Shown: positions 1 to 12,023 of the stretch, one piece after another
Layout: each line of letters begins with the position of its first letter
How positions within the stretch are numbered: the stretch's first letter is position 1
Source of the DNA: Riptortus pedestris
Taxonomy: Eukaryota; Arthropoda; Insecta; Hemiptera; Alydidae
Direction: 5' to 3'
Length of the DNA stretch: 64,000 nt
NCBI GenBank assembly: GCA_019009955.1
Contig: JADPXZ010000007.1
Coordinates: 4,603,501-4,667,500, forward strand
The notes under the pieces: generated by a model
The model's database searches: none
What the model saw: the letters and a program-made list of their open reading frames with translations, nothing else
Told to the model about the DNA's origin: nothing
Made by a program: the position numbers and the translations under genes

Positions 1-566
1 AAATAATAACATTGTGCAAGACTTTTTTAAAGAAAAACGCTAATATCTCGGTTAATATTTACTCTAGAGAAAAAGTGCATATAACAACAATTGTAGAGCA
101 TCAATAGTTCAACAAGATTGGTTCTATAACATTTTACTCTCAGGCTCATAATAACGGAGATATTTGGAATTTTAGCTAAAATAAATAGATTAGGTCTGAG
201 ATACTAACTTTATGGGGTACTTTTTTAAAGAAAAACGCTAATATCTCGGTTAATATTTACGATAGAGAAAAAGTGCATATAACAACAATTGTAGAGCATC
301 AATAGTTCAACAAGATTGGTTCTATAACATTTTACTCTCAGGCTCATAATAACGGAGATATTTGGAATTTTAGCTAAAATAAATAGATTAGGTCTGAGAT
401 ATTAACCTAGTGCAACTACTTTTTTAATGAAAAACGCTAATATCTCGGTTAATATTTACGATAGAGAAAAAGTGCATATAACAACAATTGTAGAGCATCA
501 ATAGTTCAACAAGATTGGTTCTATAACATTTTACTCTCAGGCTCATAATAACGGAGATATTTGGCA
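1..566 (+). repeat. Three tandem copies of the R135 dispersed repeat
   Basis: Three nearly identical copies lie at about 39-175, 236-372 and 434-566, separated by about 60 bp of related spacer. Each begins with a GCTAATATCTCGGTTAATAT-like block and ends with an ATAACGGAGATATTTGG-like block. The two ends are imperfect inverted repeats of each other (AATATCTCGGTTAAT against AATATCTCCGTTATT). The same unit recurs dozens of times elsewhere in the window. No known family name is recognised. Confidence 0.9.
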
Positions 567-575
567 ATTTTTTTC

Positions 576-985
576 TATTTCGTCATCTCATGGATAGGAT
601 CGATGGACATTTGAAGAGGAAAAAAAAATCTGAAACCTATCCTTGGCCTATATTACATGCACTTCTTCTTGGTAAAGTATTTCTTAATGAGCTTCGTGCA
701 CGCTAATAATTAGTTCCCTCGGCTAAAGACCACCCATTATCTTAAATGTTAGCTATTCTTTTAGTTAGAGTCTGCAACTTCTAAAGTAAATTTTGCTTTC
801 TTATCAACTTCCCTTCAGCCCGTTATCACAGTAATGGGTTTAGCTTGTAAGCCGCACGCTTTTATCTCAGGTAGGCCCGCCCTCCTGCAAACTCGGCGAG
901 GTTAAAAGAAACTTATTTTTACCTTGTGAGTTTTTTAATGTTCAAATGTCCATCGATCCTACGAAAATGGTGAAAATGAGGCCCG
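576..985. mobile_element. Small non-autonomous inverted-repeat element
   Basis: A perfect 20-bp inverted repeat, AGGATCGATGGACATTTGAA at 596-615 and its complement at 941-960, brackets about 325 bp of otherwise single-copy sequence without a convincing reading frame. Similarity between the ends continues weakly outside the 20-mer (TTTCGTCATC against a complement of GGTGAAAATGAGG). A degenerate copy of the right end lies at about 45680-45720. It looks like a MITE or fold-back element sitting inside R135 sequence. The target-site duplication is unclear, so the outer limits are approximate. Confidence 0.6.
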
Positions 986-1310
986 TTCAAAAATTCCAAA
1001 TATCTCCGTTATTATGAGCCTGAGAGTAAAATGTTATAGAACCAATCTTGTTGAACTATTGATGCTCTACAATTGTTGTTATATGCACTTTTTCTCTATC
1101 GTAAATATTAACCGAGATATTAGCGTTTTTCTTTAATAAAGTCTTGCACAAGGTTAATATTTTAGCTATTCTTAATAAAAATTCCAAATATCTCCGTTAT
1201 TACGAGTCCAAATTGTTATATACATTTATTCTCTATCTTGAATATTAGCCGAGATATTTGCATTTGATGGTCACATATGTTTACTAGACGAGATATTTTT
1301 CTGATAACAT
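986..1310 (-). repeat. R135 copy in inverse orientation plus a diverged partial copy
   Basis: A full R135 copy in reverse orientation spans about 990-1136. It is followed at about 1180-1265 by a shortened, diverged copy that keeps only the two ends and the GTATATAACAA-like core. Together with 1-566 and the intervening inverted-repeat element this forms a large inverted arrangement. Confidence 0.85.
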
Positions 1311-1352
1311 TATCAATTAGCTAGTAGAAGGTTTACTTTGGGGCTTTTAATT

Positions 1353-1682
<330 letters not shown>

Positions 1683-1684
<2 letters not shown>

Positions 1685-2335
1685 GAACCGGTTAGCCAAG
1701 AGAGCAACAGCCCCTCCCTCACAGCTGACATAACATCTAGACAGCAAAATGCCCGCCAGAGCCAGTTCCTTGCCAAACCTGAAGCAGCCAACAGAAAGCG
1801 GAAGTTGCCAACACACATTAACCCATTAGCCGTGCAATAGACAATAGCTCTAGATGAGTTACTGCAACTCATAGGAACTCCCAGAAGATATCTAGAAGGG
1901 TTCCAGGAGGTACTAGACAGTTTCGAAGAGGCACGTATATTACGATATGTCACAGGGAGAACCTAAGATAGATTCAAGGAGGTACTTAGATTGCAGGAGA
2001 CATCTAGACAGATCAAAAATAGATTAAAAAAAAGAGAACTTCGACAGATCCCAGGAGGTATCTAGACAGATAATAAGGAGGTACCAAGACAGAATCTAGA
2101 AATCATGAAAAAAGTACAGAAGAACCTAGACAATTTCCAGGGGGAACGAACCTAGACAGATTCTAGGGGGTGCGTACCTGGTCAGATTCCAAAGGGTGGG
2201 AGTACGAACCTAGACAGATACAGGTGGTGCAAACCTAGACAATTTCCAGGGGGAACGAACCTAGACAGATCCCAGGAGCTATCTAGACAGATAATAAGGA
2301 GGTACCAAGACAGAATCTAGGAGGTATCTAGATAG
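1683..2335. repeat. Degenerate minisatellite based on CTAGACAGAT
   Basis: From about 1880 on, the motif CCTAGACAGATTCCAGG and its variants recur every 25-50 bp. A roughly 50-bp block at 2049-2100 is repeated almost exactly at 2273-2323. The first 200 bp (1683-1880) are single-copy and show no gene I recognise. The array runs directly into the C-rich tract that follows. Confidence 0.75.
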
Positions 2336-2845
2336 AGTCCCCCCACCCCCCCCCCCCCCCACCCCCCCCCCCCCCCACCCCCCCCCCCCCCCACCCCCCC
2401 CCCCCCCCACCCCCCCCCCCCCCCACCCCCCACCCCCCCCACCCCCCCCCCACCCCACCCCCCCCCCCCCACACCCCCCCCCCCCCCCACCCCCCCCCCC
2501 CCCCACCCCCCCCCACCCCCACCCCCCCCCCACAACCCCCCCCCCCCCCCCCACCACCCCCCCCCCCCCCCACCACCCCCTCCCACACCCCCCCCCCCCC
2601 CCCACCCCCCCCCCCCCCCAACCCCACCCACCCACCGCCCCCCCCCCCCACCCCCCCCCCCCCCCACCCCCCCCCCCCCCCACCCCACCCCACCCCCCCC
2701 CCCCCCACCCCCCACCCCCCCACCCACCCCCACCACCCCCACCCCCCCCACACCCACCACCCACCCCACCCCCCACCACCCCCACCCCCCCCCCCCCACA
2801 CCCCCCCACCCCCCCAACCCCCCCCCCCCCACCCCCCCCCCCCCC
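2336..2845. repeat. C-rich (CnA) array upstream of the zinc-finger exon
   Basis: About 510 bp of C runs broken mainly by single A residues at irregular spacing. The complement is G-runs with G-quadruplex potential and the plus strand has i-motif potential. It ends in CCCCCAG at 2841-2847, giving a 3' splice site directly in front of the zinc-finger exon, so in that gene it acts as an extreme polypyrimidine tract. Glycine-rich frames on the minus strand are artefacts. Confidence 0.95.
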
Positions 2846-2847
2846 AG

Positions 2848-3044
2848 AAAACGCCAAGGCGTACGAATGTCCTTGCTGTTCGTACAGGACCGTCCATCTC
2901 GGGAGCCTCAAGAACCACATCATGGCGCGACACACGGGAGAGAAATCGCACCAATGTCCGCACTGCCCATACAAAGCGGTGCAATCGGGAAATCTGAAGA
3001 GGCACCTCCTCACCAAACACCCAAACAAAAAGGCGAAGAGGTGA
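2848..3044 (+). CDS. C2H2 zinc-finger protein, terminal coding exon
   Basis: This exon encodes the last 64 residues of a protein ending in the basic tail NKKAKR and a TGA stop at 3042-3044. It opens after a CAG acceptor at 2845-2847, with two bases completing a codon from the previous exon. It holds two consecutive C2H2 zinc fingers. Finger 1 has Cys at residues 7 and 10 and His at 23 and 28. Finger 2 has Cys at 36 and 39 and His at 52 and 57. They are joined by the TGEK linker typical of DNA-binding finger arrays. Such proteins are nuclear, sequence-specific DNA-binding regulators. The finger layout and C-terminal position resemble alternative 3' exons of insect BTB-zinc-finger loci, but the rest of the gene lies outside the window and no symbol can be given. 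The sequence is intact and free of stops, so it is very likely a real host exon. Confidence 0.87.
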
Positions 3045-3259
3045 ACTCGCTAGCACCAACTCGTAATACATCGGCGAGTGTTGCTATTATATAAATATTA
3101 TATTATATATTATATTATTATATATATATATATATAGCAAATTTACCGTAGTTATTCCCAATTTTATTCTATTTTATTGAACATTATTCGAAAAGTTTAA
3201 ATGTAATGTGTTTTGTATTTGTATTTGTTTTACGAATTTCAGGTAGCAAAGTACAAATT
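3045..3259. other. 3' flank of the zinc-finger exon, AT-rich
   Basis: AT-rich sequence with a short (TA)n at about 3100-3137. It probably contains the 3' untranslated region of the zinc-finger gene. No clean AATAAA could be assigned with confidence. Nothing else is seen. Confidence 0.5.
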
Positions 3260-4289
3260 TCATCATTTTCTGGGCATTATTGGGTAAATTCGTTGGGAAT
3301 GTGCCATTTAGCTGGTTATTGTTGGGAGCGTCTGCCATTTTCTACAATCGTTGTATTAACTGCTTATTCAAACAAACAATAGGCTTCGTTGGGTATTTCG
3401 GCATCGTTGGCATATCAAGTGTTTCAGTATTGTTGCAGATTTTTGTCATGTTTGGATATCCCAGCATTTTTTCAGCGATGATGCTAACACTTCAATCATT
3501 CAATTCGAACAAACAATAGGCCTTGTTGTTGGGGAATATGTCGGGCATTTTTCGATCGATGTTCGGGACTATTTCTATTTTGGGACACCTGGGCATTGTT
3601 GGAGAAGTCTGATATTGTTGGGCTATGAAACATTTTGTCAACAATATTGGGAACGTGTGGTCTTGTTGGGTGTGTTTGGCATTGTTGGGGATTTTTGTCA
3701 TTGTTGGGATACCTAGCATTTTGTCAGCAATTTTGGGAGTTTCTGGCATTGTTGACAATGTCTGACGTTCCTGGGATATCTAGCATTTTTTCAGAATTGT
3801 CGGAAATGATTGGCATTGTTGGGGATTTTTGTCATTGTTGGGATATCTGGCATTTTTTTCTGCATTGTTGGCATATCTAATGTATTTGCATTGTTGGGAT
3901 ATCTAATGTTTTTTTCAGCATTGTTGGGCATGTTTCATATTGTTGGAATATTTAGCATTTTTTGGAATGTCTCGCCTTGGTGCGTATGTTTGGCATTGTT
4001 GGGATATATAGCAGTTTGTCAGTAACGTTGAGGATTTTTGGCGTTGTTGAGAATGACTGGAATTGTTGGGCTTGTCAAATATTGTTGGCGTAACTAACAT
4101 TTTTCTGCATTGTTGGAATATCTTAACATTTTTTCAGCATTGTTGGGATATCTAGCGTTTGTTTCACCGTTGTTGAGATACCTAGAGTTTTTTCAGCATT
4201 GTTGGCAATGTCTAGCTAGCATTTTCTGTGCATCGTTGGAGACTGTGGTATTCTTTGTTTATTCAATCGAGCAGTAGGCAGCCATTGTT

Positions 4290-4690
4290 GGGTATTCTGG
4301 CATTGGTATCCCAACAATGCTGAAAAAAAAAAAATTAGTTATCACAATAAAACCAGGTGTTCTCGGCAATGCCCAACATATCCAACAATGTTGAAAAAAT
4401 GTTAAGATATACCAACAATGCAGAAAAATGTTAGTTATGCCAACAATACTTGACGAGCCGAACAATTCAAAAACACACCCACCGAGACCAAACATTCCTA
4501 ACAATGTTGAATAATGCTAGATATTCCAATAAAGCCAAACGTCGTCACCTATGCCAAACATCCACAACAATGTCAGACATTCCCAACAATGCTTAAAAAA
4601 ACGTTAGATATCACAACAATGATGGACATCCCAACAATTCTGAAAAAAACGCTAGCTACAACAAACAATGGCAGACAATTGTTACGGACG
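4290..4690 (-). repeat. Inverted block inside the TTGTTGGGA minisatellite
   Basis: In this 400-bp block the core appears as its complement, CCAACAATG, while on both sides it reads CATTGTTGG. Both junctions are abrupt. The block therefore records an inversion inside an existing tandem array, and its arms could pair with neighbouring units. Confidence 0.85.
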
Positions 4691-6239
4691 TCTGTTATCT
4701 AGCATTTTTTCAGCATTGTTGGGATAGCTAGCATTTTTTTCAGCAATATTGGCAATGTCTGGCATTGTTGTGGATGTTTGGCATTGTTGACGACATATTT
4801 GTAATTTCCCGAGCAGCGTTGGGAATTCTAGCATTGAATGTGCAATATTGGTATTGACTCGTATATTCTGTGAGTTGTTGAGGATCGTTGACATTCTCTG
4901 GGTCCTGTGTATCCTATTTCTATATTCGGAAGTCTGCCTTTGTTGGGACATCTTGGAATTGTTGTGATTTCTAGGAACCTCTTGAGCTTTCAATTGGGAA
5001 CATTGGTGATCTCTGCTTATTCGATCAAAACCTAGGCATTGTTGGGAACTGTTGCAATTTCCGTATACTGTTGGGACCTGTGAATTCTATTTCTATGGTG
5101 GGACATATGGCTTTGTTGGGATATCTGGCTTTGTTGGGAACATTGGTGATCATGCTTATTCAAACAAACCTTGGCATTGTTGGGAAAACCGTTTGCAATT
5201 TCTGTATGCTGTTGGGACCTGTGTATCCTAACTCTTTGTTGGGATGTCTGGCTTTGTTGGGAACATTAGTGATCACTGCTAAATTCAATCAAACCTAGGC
5301 ATTGTTGGGAAATGTTGCAATTTCCGGATACTGTCGGGACCTGTGTATACTATTTCTATGGTGGGACATATGGCTTTATTGGGAACATTGGTGATCACTG
5401 CTTATTCAAACAAACCTTGGCATTGTTGGGAACCGTTGCAATATCCGGATACTGTTGGGAGCTATGTATCCTATTTCTAAGGTAGAACAAATGGCTTTGT
5501 TGGTACATCTGGCTTTGTTAAGAACATTGGTGATTTCTGCTTATTCAATCAAACCTAGGCATTGTTGGGAACTGTTGCAATTTCCGTATACTGTTGGGAC
5601 CTGTGAATTCTATTTCTATGGTGGGACATATGGCTTTGTTGGGATATCTGGCTTTGTTAGGAACATTGGTGATCACTGCTTATTCAAACAAACCTTGGCA
5701 TTGTTGGGAACCGTTGCAATTTCTCTATGCTGTTGGGACCTGTGTATCCTAACTCTTTGTTGGGACGTCTGGCTTTGTTGGGAACATTGGTGATCACTGC
5801 TAAATTCAATCAAACCTAGGCATTGTTGGGAAATGTTGCAATTTCTGAATAATATTGGGACCTGTGTATACTATTTCTTTGTAGGGATGTCAGGCTTTGT
5901 TGGGAACATTTGTAATCTCTGCTTATTCAATCAAACCTAGGCATTGTTGGGAACTGTTGCAATATCTGTATGCTGTTGGGACCTGTGTATCCTAACTCTT
6001 TGTTGGGACGTCTGGCTTTGTTGGGAACAGTCATGATCTCTGCTTATTAAATCAAACCTATGCCTTGTTGAGAACAGTGGCAATTCAATCAAACCTAGGC
6101 ATTGTTGGGAACAGCTACAATTTCTGCCCATTGTTGAGAATGTCTGGCACTTTCCGGGACATCTGACTTTGTTGGGATGTCTGGCATAGTTATGCGTATA
6201 GCATTTTCCGAGCTTTTGTTGGGAACAATGGCAATCTCT

Positions 6240-6560
6240 ACCTATTCAATCAATCCAAGGCTTTGTTGGGAACAGTGACAAATTAAATCAATCCAAGGCT
6301 TTGTTGGGAACAGTGACAAATTAAATCAATCCAAGGCTTTGTTGGGAACAGTGACAAATTAAATCAATCCAAGGCTTTGTTGGGAACAGTGACAAATTAA
6401 ATCAATCCAAGGCTTTGTTGGGAACAGCGGGCAAATTAAATCAATCCAAGTCTTTGTTGGGAAACAGCGGCAAATTAAATCAATCCAAGTCTTTGTTGGG
6501 AACAGTGGCAAATTAAATCAATCCAAGGCTTTGTTGGGAACAGTGGCAAATTATACAATC
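6240..6560 (+). repeat. 38-bp tandem array within the minisatellite
   Basis: About eight units of 38 bp, each containing GGCTTTGTTGGGAACAGTG and AAATTAAATCAATCC. The first five are nearly identical, which indicates recent expansion of a single ancestral unit. Confidence 0.9.
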
Positions 6561-7849
6561 CAAGGCTTTGTTGGGTACAGTGGCAATTCAATCTATCTAA
6601 GCTTTGTTGGGTACTGTGGCAATTCAATCAAACCCAGGCTTTGTTGGGACCAGTGGCAATTCAATCAAACCTTGGCTTTGTTGGGACCAGTGGCAATTCA
6701 ATCAAACCTAGGTTTTGTTGGGACCAGTGGCAAATTAAATCAATCCAAGGCTTTGTTGGGAACAGTGGCAAATTAATACAATCCAAGGCTTTGTTGGGTA
6801 CAGTGGCAATTCAATCTATCTAAGGCTTTGTTGGGTACAGTGGCAATTCAATCAAACCTAGGCTTTGTTGGGACCAGTGGCAATTCAATCAAACCTTGGC
6901 TTTGTTGGGACCAGTGGCAATTCAATCAAACCTAGGTTTTGTTGGGACCAGTGGCAATTCAATCAAACCTAGGCATTGTTGGGAACTGTTGCAATTTCTG
7001 GTCATTGTTGAGAATGTCTGGCACTTTTCGGATACTGTGTATAATATTTCTATGTTAGGACATATGGCATTGTTGGAACATCTAATATTGTTGGGACATC
7101 TGGCTTTGTTGGAACATCTAATATTGTTGGGACTTCAAGGAATTGTTGGGACGTTTGGCTTTGTTGGAACTTTGGTGATCTCTGCTTATTTTATCAAACC
7201 TAGGCATTGTTGGGAACTGTTGCAATTTCTGGAAACGGAACCTGTGTATCCTATTTCTTTGTTGGGACATATGGCATTGTTGGGAACAGTGGTGATCTCT
7301 GCTTATTCAATCAAACCTGGGCATTGTTGGGAACTGTTGCAATATCTGGAAATGGAGAACCTGCAAATCCTATTTCTTTGTTGGGACATCTGGCATTGTT
7401 GGTACATCTGGCTTTGTTAAGAACATTGGTGATTTCTGCTTATTCAATCAAACCTAGGCATTGTTGGGAACTGTTGCAATTTCTGGAAACGGAACCTGTG
7501 TATCCTATTTCTTTGTTGGGACATATGCCTTTGTTGGGATATTTATCATTGTTGGGACGTCTGGCTTTGTTAAGAACTTTGGTGATCTCTGCTTATTTTA
7601 TCAAACGTAGGCATTGTTGGGAACTGTTGCAATATCTAGAAATGGAACCTGTGTATCCTATTTCTTTGTTGGGACATATGGCCTTGTTGGGATGTTTATC
7701 CTTGTTGGGACGTCTGGCTTTGTTAAGAACATTGATCTCTGTTTATTCAATCAAACCTAGGCATTGTTGGGCACTGTTGCAATTTCTGGTCATTGTTGAG
7801 TAAGTCTGGTTCTATTCGAATACTGTCTATAATATTACTATGTTGGGAC

Positions 7850-8320
7850 GTCTGGCTTTGTTGAAACATCTAATATTGTTGGGACGTCTGGCTTTGTTGG
7901 AACATCTAATATTGTTGGGACGTCTGGCTTTGTTGGAACATCTAATATTGTTGGGACTTCAGGCTTTGTTGGAACATCTAATGAAGTTGGGACTTCAAGG
8001 AATTGTTAGGACGTCTGGCTTTGTTGGAACATCTAATATTGTTGGGACTTCAGGCTTTGTTGGAACATCTAATGTAGTTGGGACGTCTGGGTTTGTTGGA
8101 ACATCTAATATTGTTGGGACTTCAGGCTTTGTTGGAACATCTAATATTGTTGGGACATCTGGCTTTGTTGGGACATCTGGCTTTGTTGGAACATCTAATA
8201 TTGTTGGGACATCTGGCTTTGTTGGAACATCTAATATTGTTGGGACATCTGGCTTTGTTGGAACATCTAATATTGTTGGGACATCTGGCTTTGTTGGAAC
8301 ATCTAATATTGTTGGGACTT
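7850..8320 (+). repeat. 36-bp tandem array within the minisatellite
   Basis: About thirteen units of 36 bp built from two 18-bp half-units, one ending in CATCTGGCTTTG and the other in CATCTAATATTG. The right-hand units are nearly identical. The period, a multiple of three, keeps frames open on both strands. Confidence 0.92.
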
Positions 8321-8545
8321 CAAGGAATTGTTGGGACGTTTGGCTTTGTTGGAACTTTGGTGATCTCTGCTTATTCAATCAAACCTAGGCATTGTTGGGA
8401 ACTGTTGCAATTTCTGGAAACGGAACCTGTGTATCCTATTTCTTTGTTGGGACATATGGCCTTGTTGGGATGTTTATCATTGTTGGGACCTGCGAATCCT
8501 ATTTCTTTGTTGAAACGTCTGGCTTTGTTGGGGTGGATATACAAG

Positions 8546-8735
8546 AATGCCCAGGAATTGGCTGGGATTTTTTTATTATATTTAGATATTACTTTATTTA
8601 ACTAACTAACGTCTAAGTCAATTTATCTTTGTCCCGATCGAATTCGGTTAATTATCTCCTCCCAAAAATTTATTAGCTTTAACGAGAATTAACAACGTAT
8701 AAATTATATATAACAAAAATATATTATGTATATAA
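8546..8735. other. AT-rich spacer, nothing recognised
   Basis: Single-copy AT-rich sequence between the minisatellite and the fold-back element. No reading frame or repeat was recognised. Confidence 0.5.
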
Positions 8736-9250
8736 TTTTTTCTGTAATGGTTGAATAATGGTAACATTACTAAACTGAAATGAGTGAAGAAAGTGAAACA
8801 TTTTGCAATAGAGTGAAGAAAGTAATCACTTTGTTCACAAGTGAAGAAAGTGAATTGCCTTCTTAATTAGTAATAAGTAGAAATTAAAAAAATAATTTGA
8901 AGTTGGAAATTAAATGCTTTTAAACGTTTCTTAACATTGTAAGAATTTATTTTAACATAATAAATTATTGGTGGAAATAATCAATATATTTTAAAATTTA
9001 AATATAATAATAATTACCTTTCACAACGCTTATAACCTACCAACAACATACCATAATCTTGACAACATCCTAATTTTGTTCATATTCTGCTTAGATCTGA
9101 TCATGTATTACACGATTACAGAAAAAATTTAATATTACACTCGTGACGAAAGTAGAATTTACAACTCTCGTCAAATTACCAGACTCGCTTCGCTCGTGTG
9201 GCTAAACGTTTCACTCGAGTTGGAAAATGATCTACTTTCGTCACTTGGAT
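8736..9250 (+). mobile_element. Fold-back element, copy 1
   Basis: This 0.5-kb element recurs at 19395-19860 and, inverted, at 48060-48745. Its left part has GTGAAGAAAGTGAA-type repeats. Its right part is a 102-bp fold-back with 14-bp ends GTGACGAAAGTAGA at 9143-9156 and the complement at 9231-9244, around the GCTTCGCTCGTGTGGC block. No coding capacity is seen, so it is non-autonomous. The family is not recognised. Confidence 0.75.
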
Positions 9251-9460
9251 AATAAATAACTATTAAGCGATTGTATTATACATATATATATAAATATATA
9301 TTGTAATTGTGATAGTAGATCTTATCTAGTTATCTATCGATATTAGAAAGGAATTGTAGGATTTTGTTATTAACAGAATTGTATCGTTAAGTAGAGTCGC
9401 AAAAATAGAATTTATAGTACTGGACGATGAAAGGATGTAACCCAACAAACTAACTGCAAA

Positions 9461-9461
9461 A

Positions 9462-9503
<42 letters not shown>
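9461..9503. repeat. (TA)n microsatellite
   Basis: About 40 bp of TA repeats followed by a short GT run, directly abutting the palindrome at 9510. Confidence 0.95.
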
Positions 9504-9509
<6 letters not shown>

Positions 9510-9512
<3 letters not shown>

Positions 9513-9669
9513 GTGTGTTGTTCTTTTCGGAGTTTTGGTCAATGTTGGTGAAATGAATCTTAGTTTATGGCGATATTTCGAGAATTCGGAATAATTCTCG
9601 AAATATCGGCAAAAACTAAGATTCATTTCACCAACATTGAGCAAAACTCCGAAAAGAACAACACACCAC
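9510..9669. repeat. Long palindrome with 77-bp arms
   Basis: The arms at 9510-9586 and 9593-9669 are complementary with only a few mismatches around a 6-base loop (9587-9592). Transcription in either direction would give a long hairpin RNA. The inner part includes TTCTCGAAATATCGGC. A diverged relative of one arm lies at 57448-57530, next to (AC)n. It resembles an inverted dimer of a retroelement tail, possibly Penelope-like. Confidence 0.9.
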
Positions 9670-9739
9670 TTATAAATAACATCTGGTCGAAAACATCACC
9701 CTTTTATAACCCTCACTCTCTGTCAATCATCCTTCCATT

Positions 9740-11512
9740 CCCCTATTTCGCTTTTCTCGCTCTCTCTCCCTCACTCTTTCTCCCACCCTCTCTCTCTCCC
9801 TCACTCTTTCTCCCACCCTCCCTCCATTTCCTCTCTTTCTCTCCACCCATTCCCATCGCCCCCTCTCTTTCTCCCACCCTCCCTCCCTCTCTCTCTCCCC
9901 CCCCCTCCCTCGCTCACTCTTTCTCCCCCCCTCCCTCGCTCTCTCTTTCTCCCCCCCTCCCTCTCTCCCCCCCCCCTCCCTCGCTCACTCTTTCTCCCAC
10001 CCCCTCTTCCCCCCCCCCCTTCCCACGCTCACTCTCTTGTCTCCCCCCCTCTCTCTTTCTCCCCCCCCCCCCTCTCTTTCTCCCCCCCCCTCCCTCCCTC
10101 TCTTCCATATTCTCTCTCTCAATTACCCTTGCACACCCGCTTACTCTCTCTCTCTCTCTGTCACTCACCTTCCATATTCTCTCTCGCTCTCAATAACCCT
10201 TGCACACCCGCTCTCTCTCTCTCTCTCTCTCTGTCACTCACCATCCATATTCTCTCTCTCAATTACCCTTGTCACAACAGAGCTCTATCACTCTCTATCT
10301 TGTCACCTCACCTTCCATATTCTCTCTCTCAATTACCCTTGGCCATCACCGCGCTATCTCTTATCTCTCTCTCTCTCTCTCTGTCCACTCACCTTCCAGT
10401 TTTCTTTCTCTCAATTACCCTTGCCACACGATTACTCTCTCTCTGCTCTGCTGTCACCTCACCTTCCATATTCTCTCTCTCAATTTACCCATATTGCCCC
10501 ATCACCCGCCGCTTCAATCTCTCTCTCTCTCTCTGTCACTCACCTTCCATATTCTCTCTCTCAATTACCCACCTGCACTACGTCTCACTCTCCTCTCTCT
10601 CTCTCTCTGTTCACTCACCTTCCAATATTCTCTCTCTCAATTTACTCCTTGCCACGCCCGCGCTCACTATCTCTCTCTCTCTCTGTCCACTCACCTTCAC
10701 ATATTCTCATCTCTCAATTACCTCTTGCACAAGCGCTCTACTCTACTCTTGTCTCTCTCTGTCACTCGACCTTCCTATATTCTCTCTCTCTGTCTCTCTT
10801 CAATTACCTTGCAGATACCGGCTCTCACTCTCTCTCTCTTCTTCTCTGGTCACTCACCTATCGCATATTCTCTCTGACTCAATTATCCCTTGCACACCCG
10901 CTTGTTATCTCGCTCACTCTCTCGCTCTCTCTCTGGTCACTCTCACCATTCCATATTCTCTCTCTCTCTCAATTTACCCTTGCACCACCCACTCACTCTC
11001 TTTTCTCTCTCTCTCTGTCTTCTCACCTTTCCTTATTGATCTCTATCTCTCTCTCTTGCTATCATTTACCCGAATTCCTCGCTCACTCTCTCATCTCTCT
11101 CTGTCATCGGTCACTCACCTTCCATATTCTTCTCTCTCTCTCTCAATTTAACCCTTGGAATACTCCGCTCTCACTCTCTCTCTCTTCTCTATCTGGTCAC
11201 TCACCTTCCATATTCTCTCTCGCTCTCAATTTTCCTTGCTCACCCAACTCACTCTCTCTCGTCTCTCTCTCTCTGTCACTCACCTTCCATATTCTCTCTC
11301 TCTCTCAATTACCCTTGCACACCCGCTCTCTCTCTCTGTCACTCACCTTCCATATTCTCTCTCTCTCTCTCTCAATTACCCTTGCACACCCTTTCACTCT
11401 CTCTCTCTGTCACTCACCTTCCATATTCTCTCTCTCTCTCTCAATTACCCTTGCAACACCCTTTCAGTCTCTCTCTCAATTACCCTTGAAATACCCCTTC
11501 TCCTTATCTCTT
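9740..11512. repeat. CT-rich satellite with an embedded 60-90 bp unit
   Basis: 1.8 kb of pyrimidine-rich sequence. To about 10100 it is plain CT/CCCT. From there a unit containing TCACCTTCCATATTCTCTCT, then CAATTACCCTTGCACACCCG, repeats about 18 times at 60-90 bp spacing. Middle units carry many single-base indels while units at 11280-11460 are clean. Ser-Leu-rich frames are artefacts. Confidence 0.92.
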
Positions 11513-11635
11513 CCGTCACCCTGTCCTTCCCCCTCCCACGAATATACAAATATCTTGGTTAATATTTAAAAAACCCCACTCCCTATTTTCCTGACCAATT
11601 TCAGCTGTTAACAAACTGATGTTTAGCCTTACATG

Positions 11636-11683
<48 letters not shown>

Positions 11684-12023
11684 TGTTGGACTTATCACGA
11701 AACAGTATAAAACTGTTTATAGACAATTTATTATACAAAGTTGTAATAAAATAAAGTTTATTGCTATTAGTTAATGAAATTTTATGTTTCCTAATTAAAA
11801 TGATATTATTGTAAAGATTTTGCGCTTGTACGTAATATTTGTGTTTTAAATAATAATTTTGTTTTGTTTTATTGTGTATTATTTTTTTATACATATATTT
11901 TTGTCGCCTGTTTTCATTGGCTGAATAAAGCTATTAATTTTTTGATGGTATTTTTCTTTCCTTTTCTTTTATTCGTTTGTAACTGTATTTAAAGTATAAT
12001 CGGCACTGCGAGTCTGTAATTCG
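11513..12023. other. AT-rich spacer with (TA)n
   Basis: Single-copy AT-rich sequence with (TA)n at about 11639-11682. On the minus strand an acceptor-like TTACAG at about 12013-12018 follows the CT tract, and a short open frame runs to about 11934, but it matches no protein I know. No supported gene. Confidence 0.5.

Larger units (their letters stand above)
3260..8545. repeat. Large TTGTTGGGA minisatellite, 5.3 kb
   Basis: The core TTGTTGGGA recurs more than 150 times at variable spacing. The array has zones: loose units of 20-60 bp at 3260-4290, an inverted zone at about 4290-4690, a roughly 280-bp higher-order unit at 4980-6060 and again at 6960-7800, a 38-bp array at about 6240-6560 and a 36-bp array at about 7850-8320. 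Because 36 is divisible by three, frames of up to about 200 codons stay open by chance. These are strings of LLGHLALLEHLI or VGTSGFVGTS and should not be annotated as genes. Confidence 0.95.

Noticed and set aside
6531..8605. Leu-rich repetitive proteins resembling repeats of LLGHLALLEHLI
   Set aside because: The 36-bp period keeps every frame open on both strands. Outside the perfect array the frames break.
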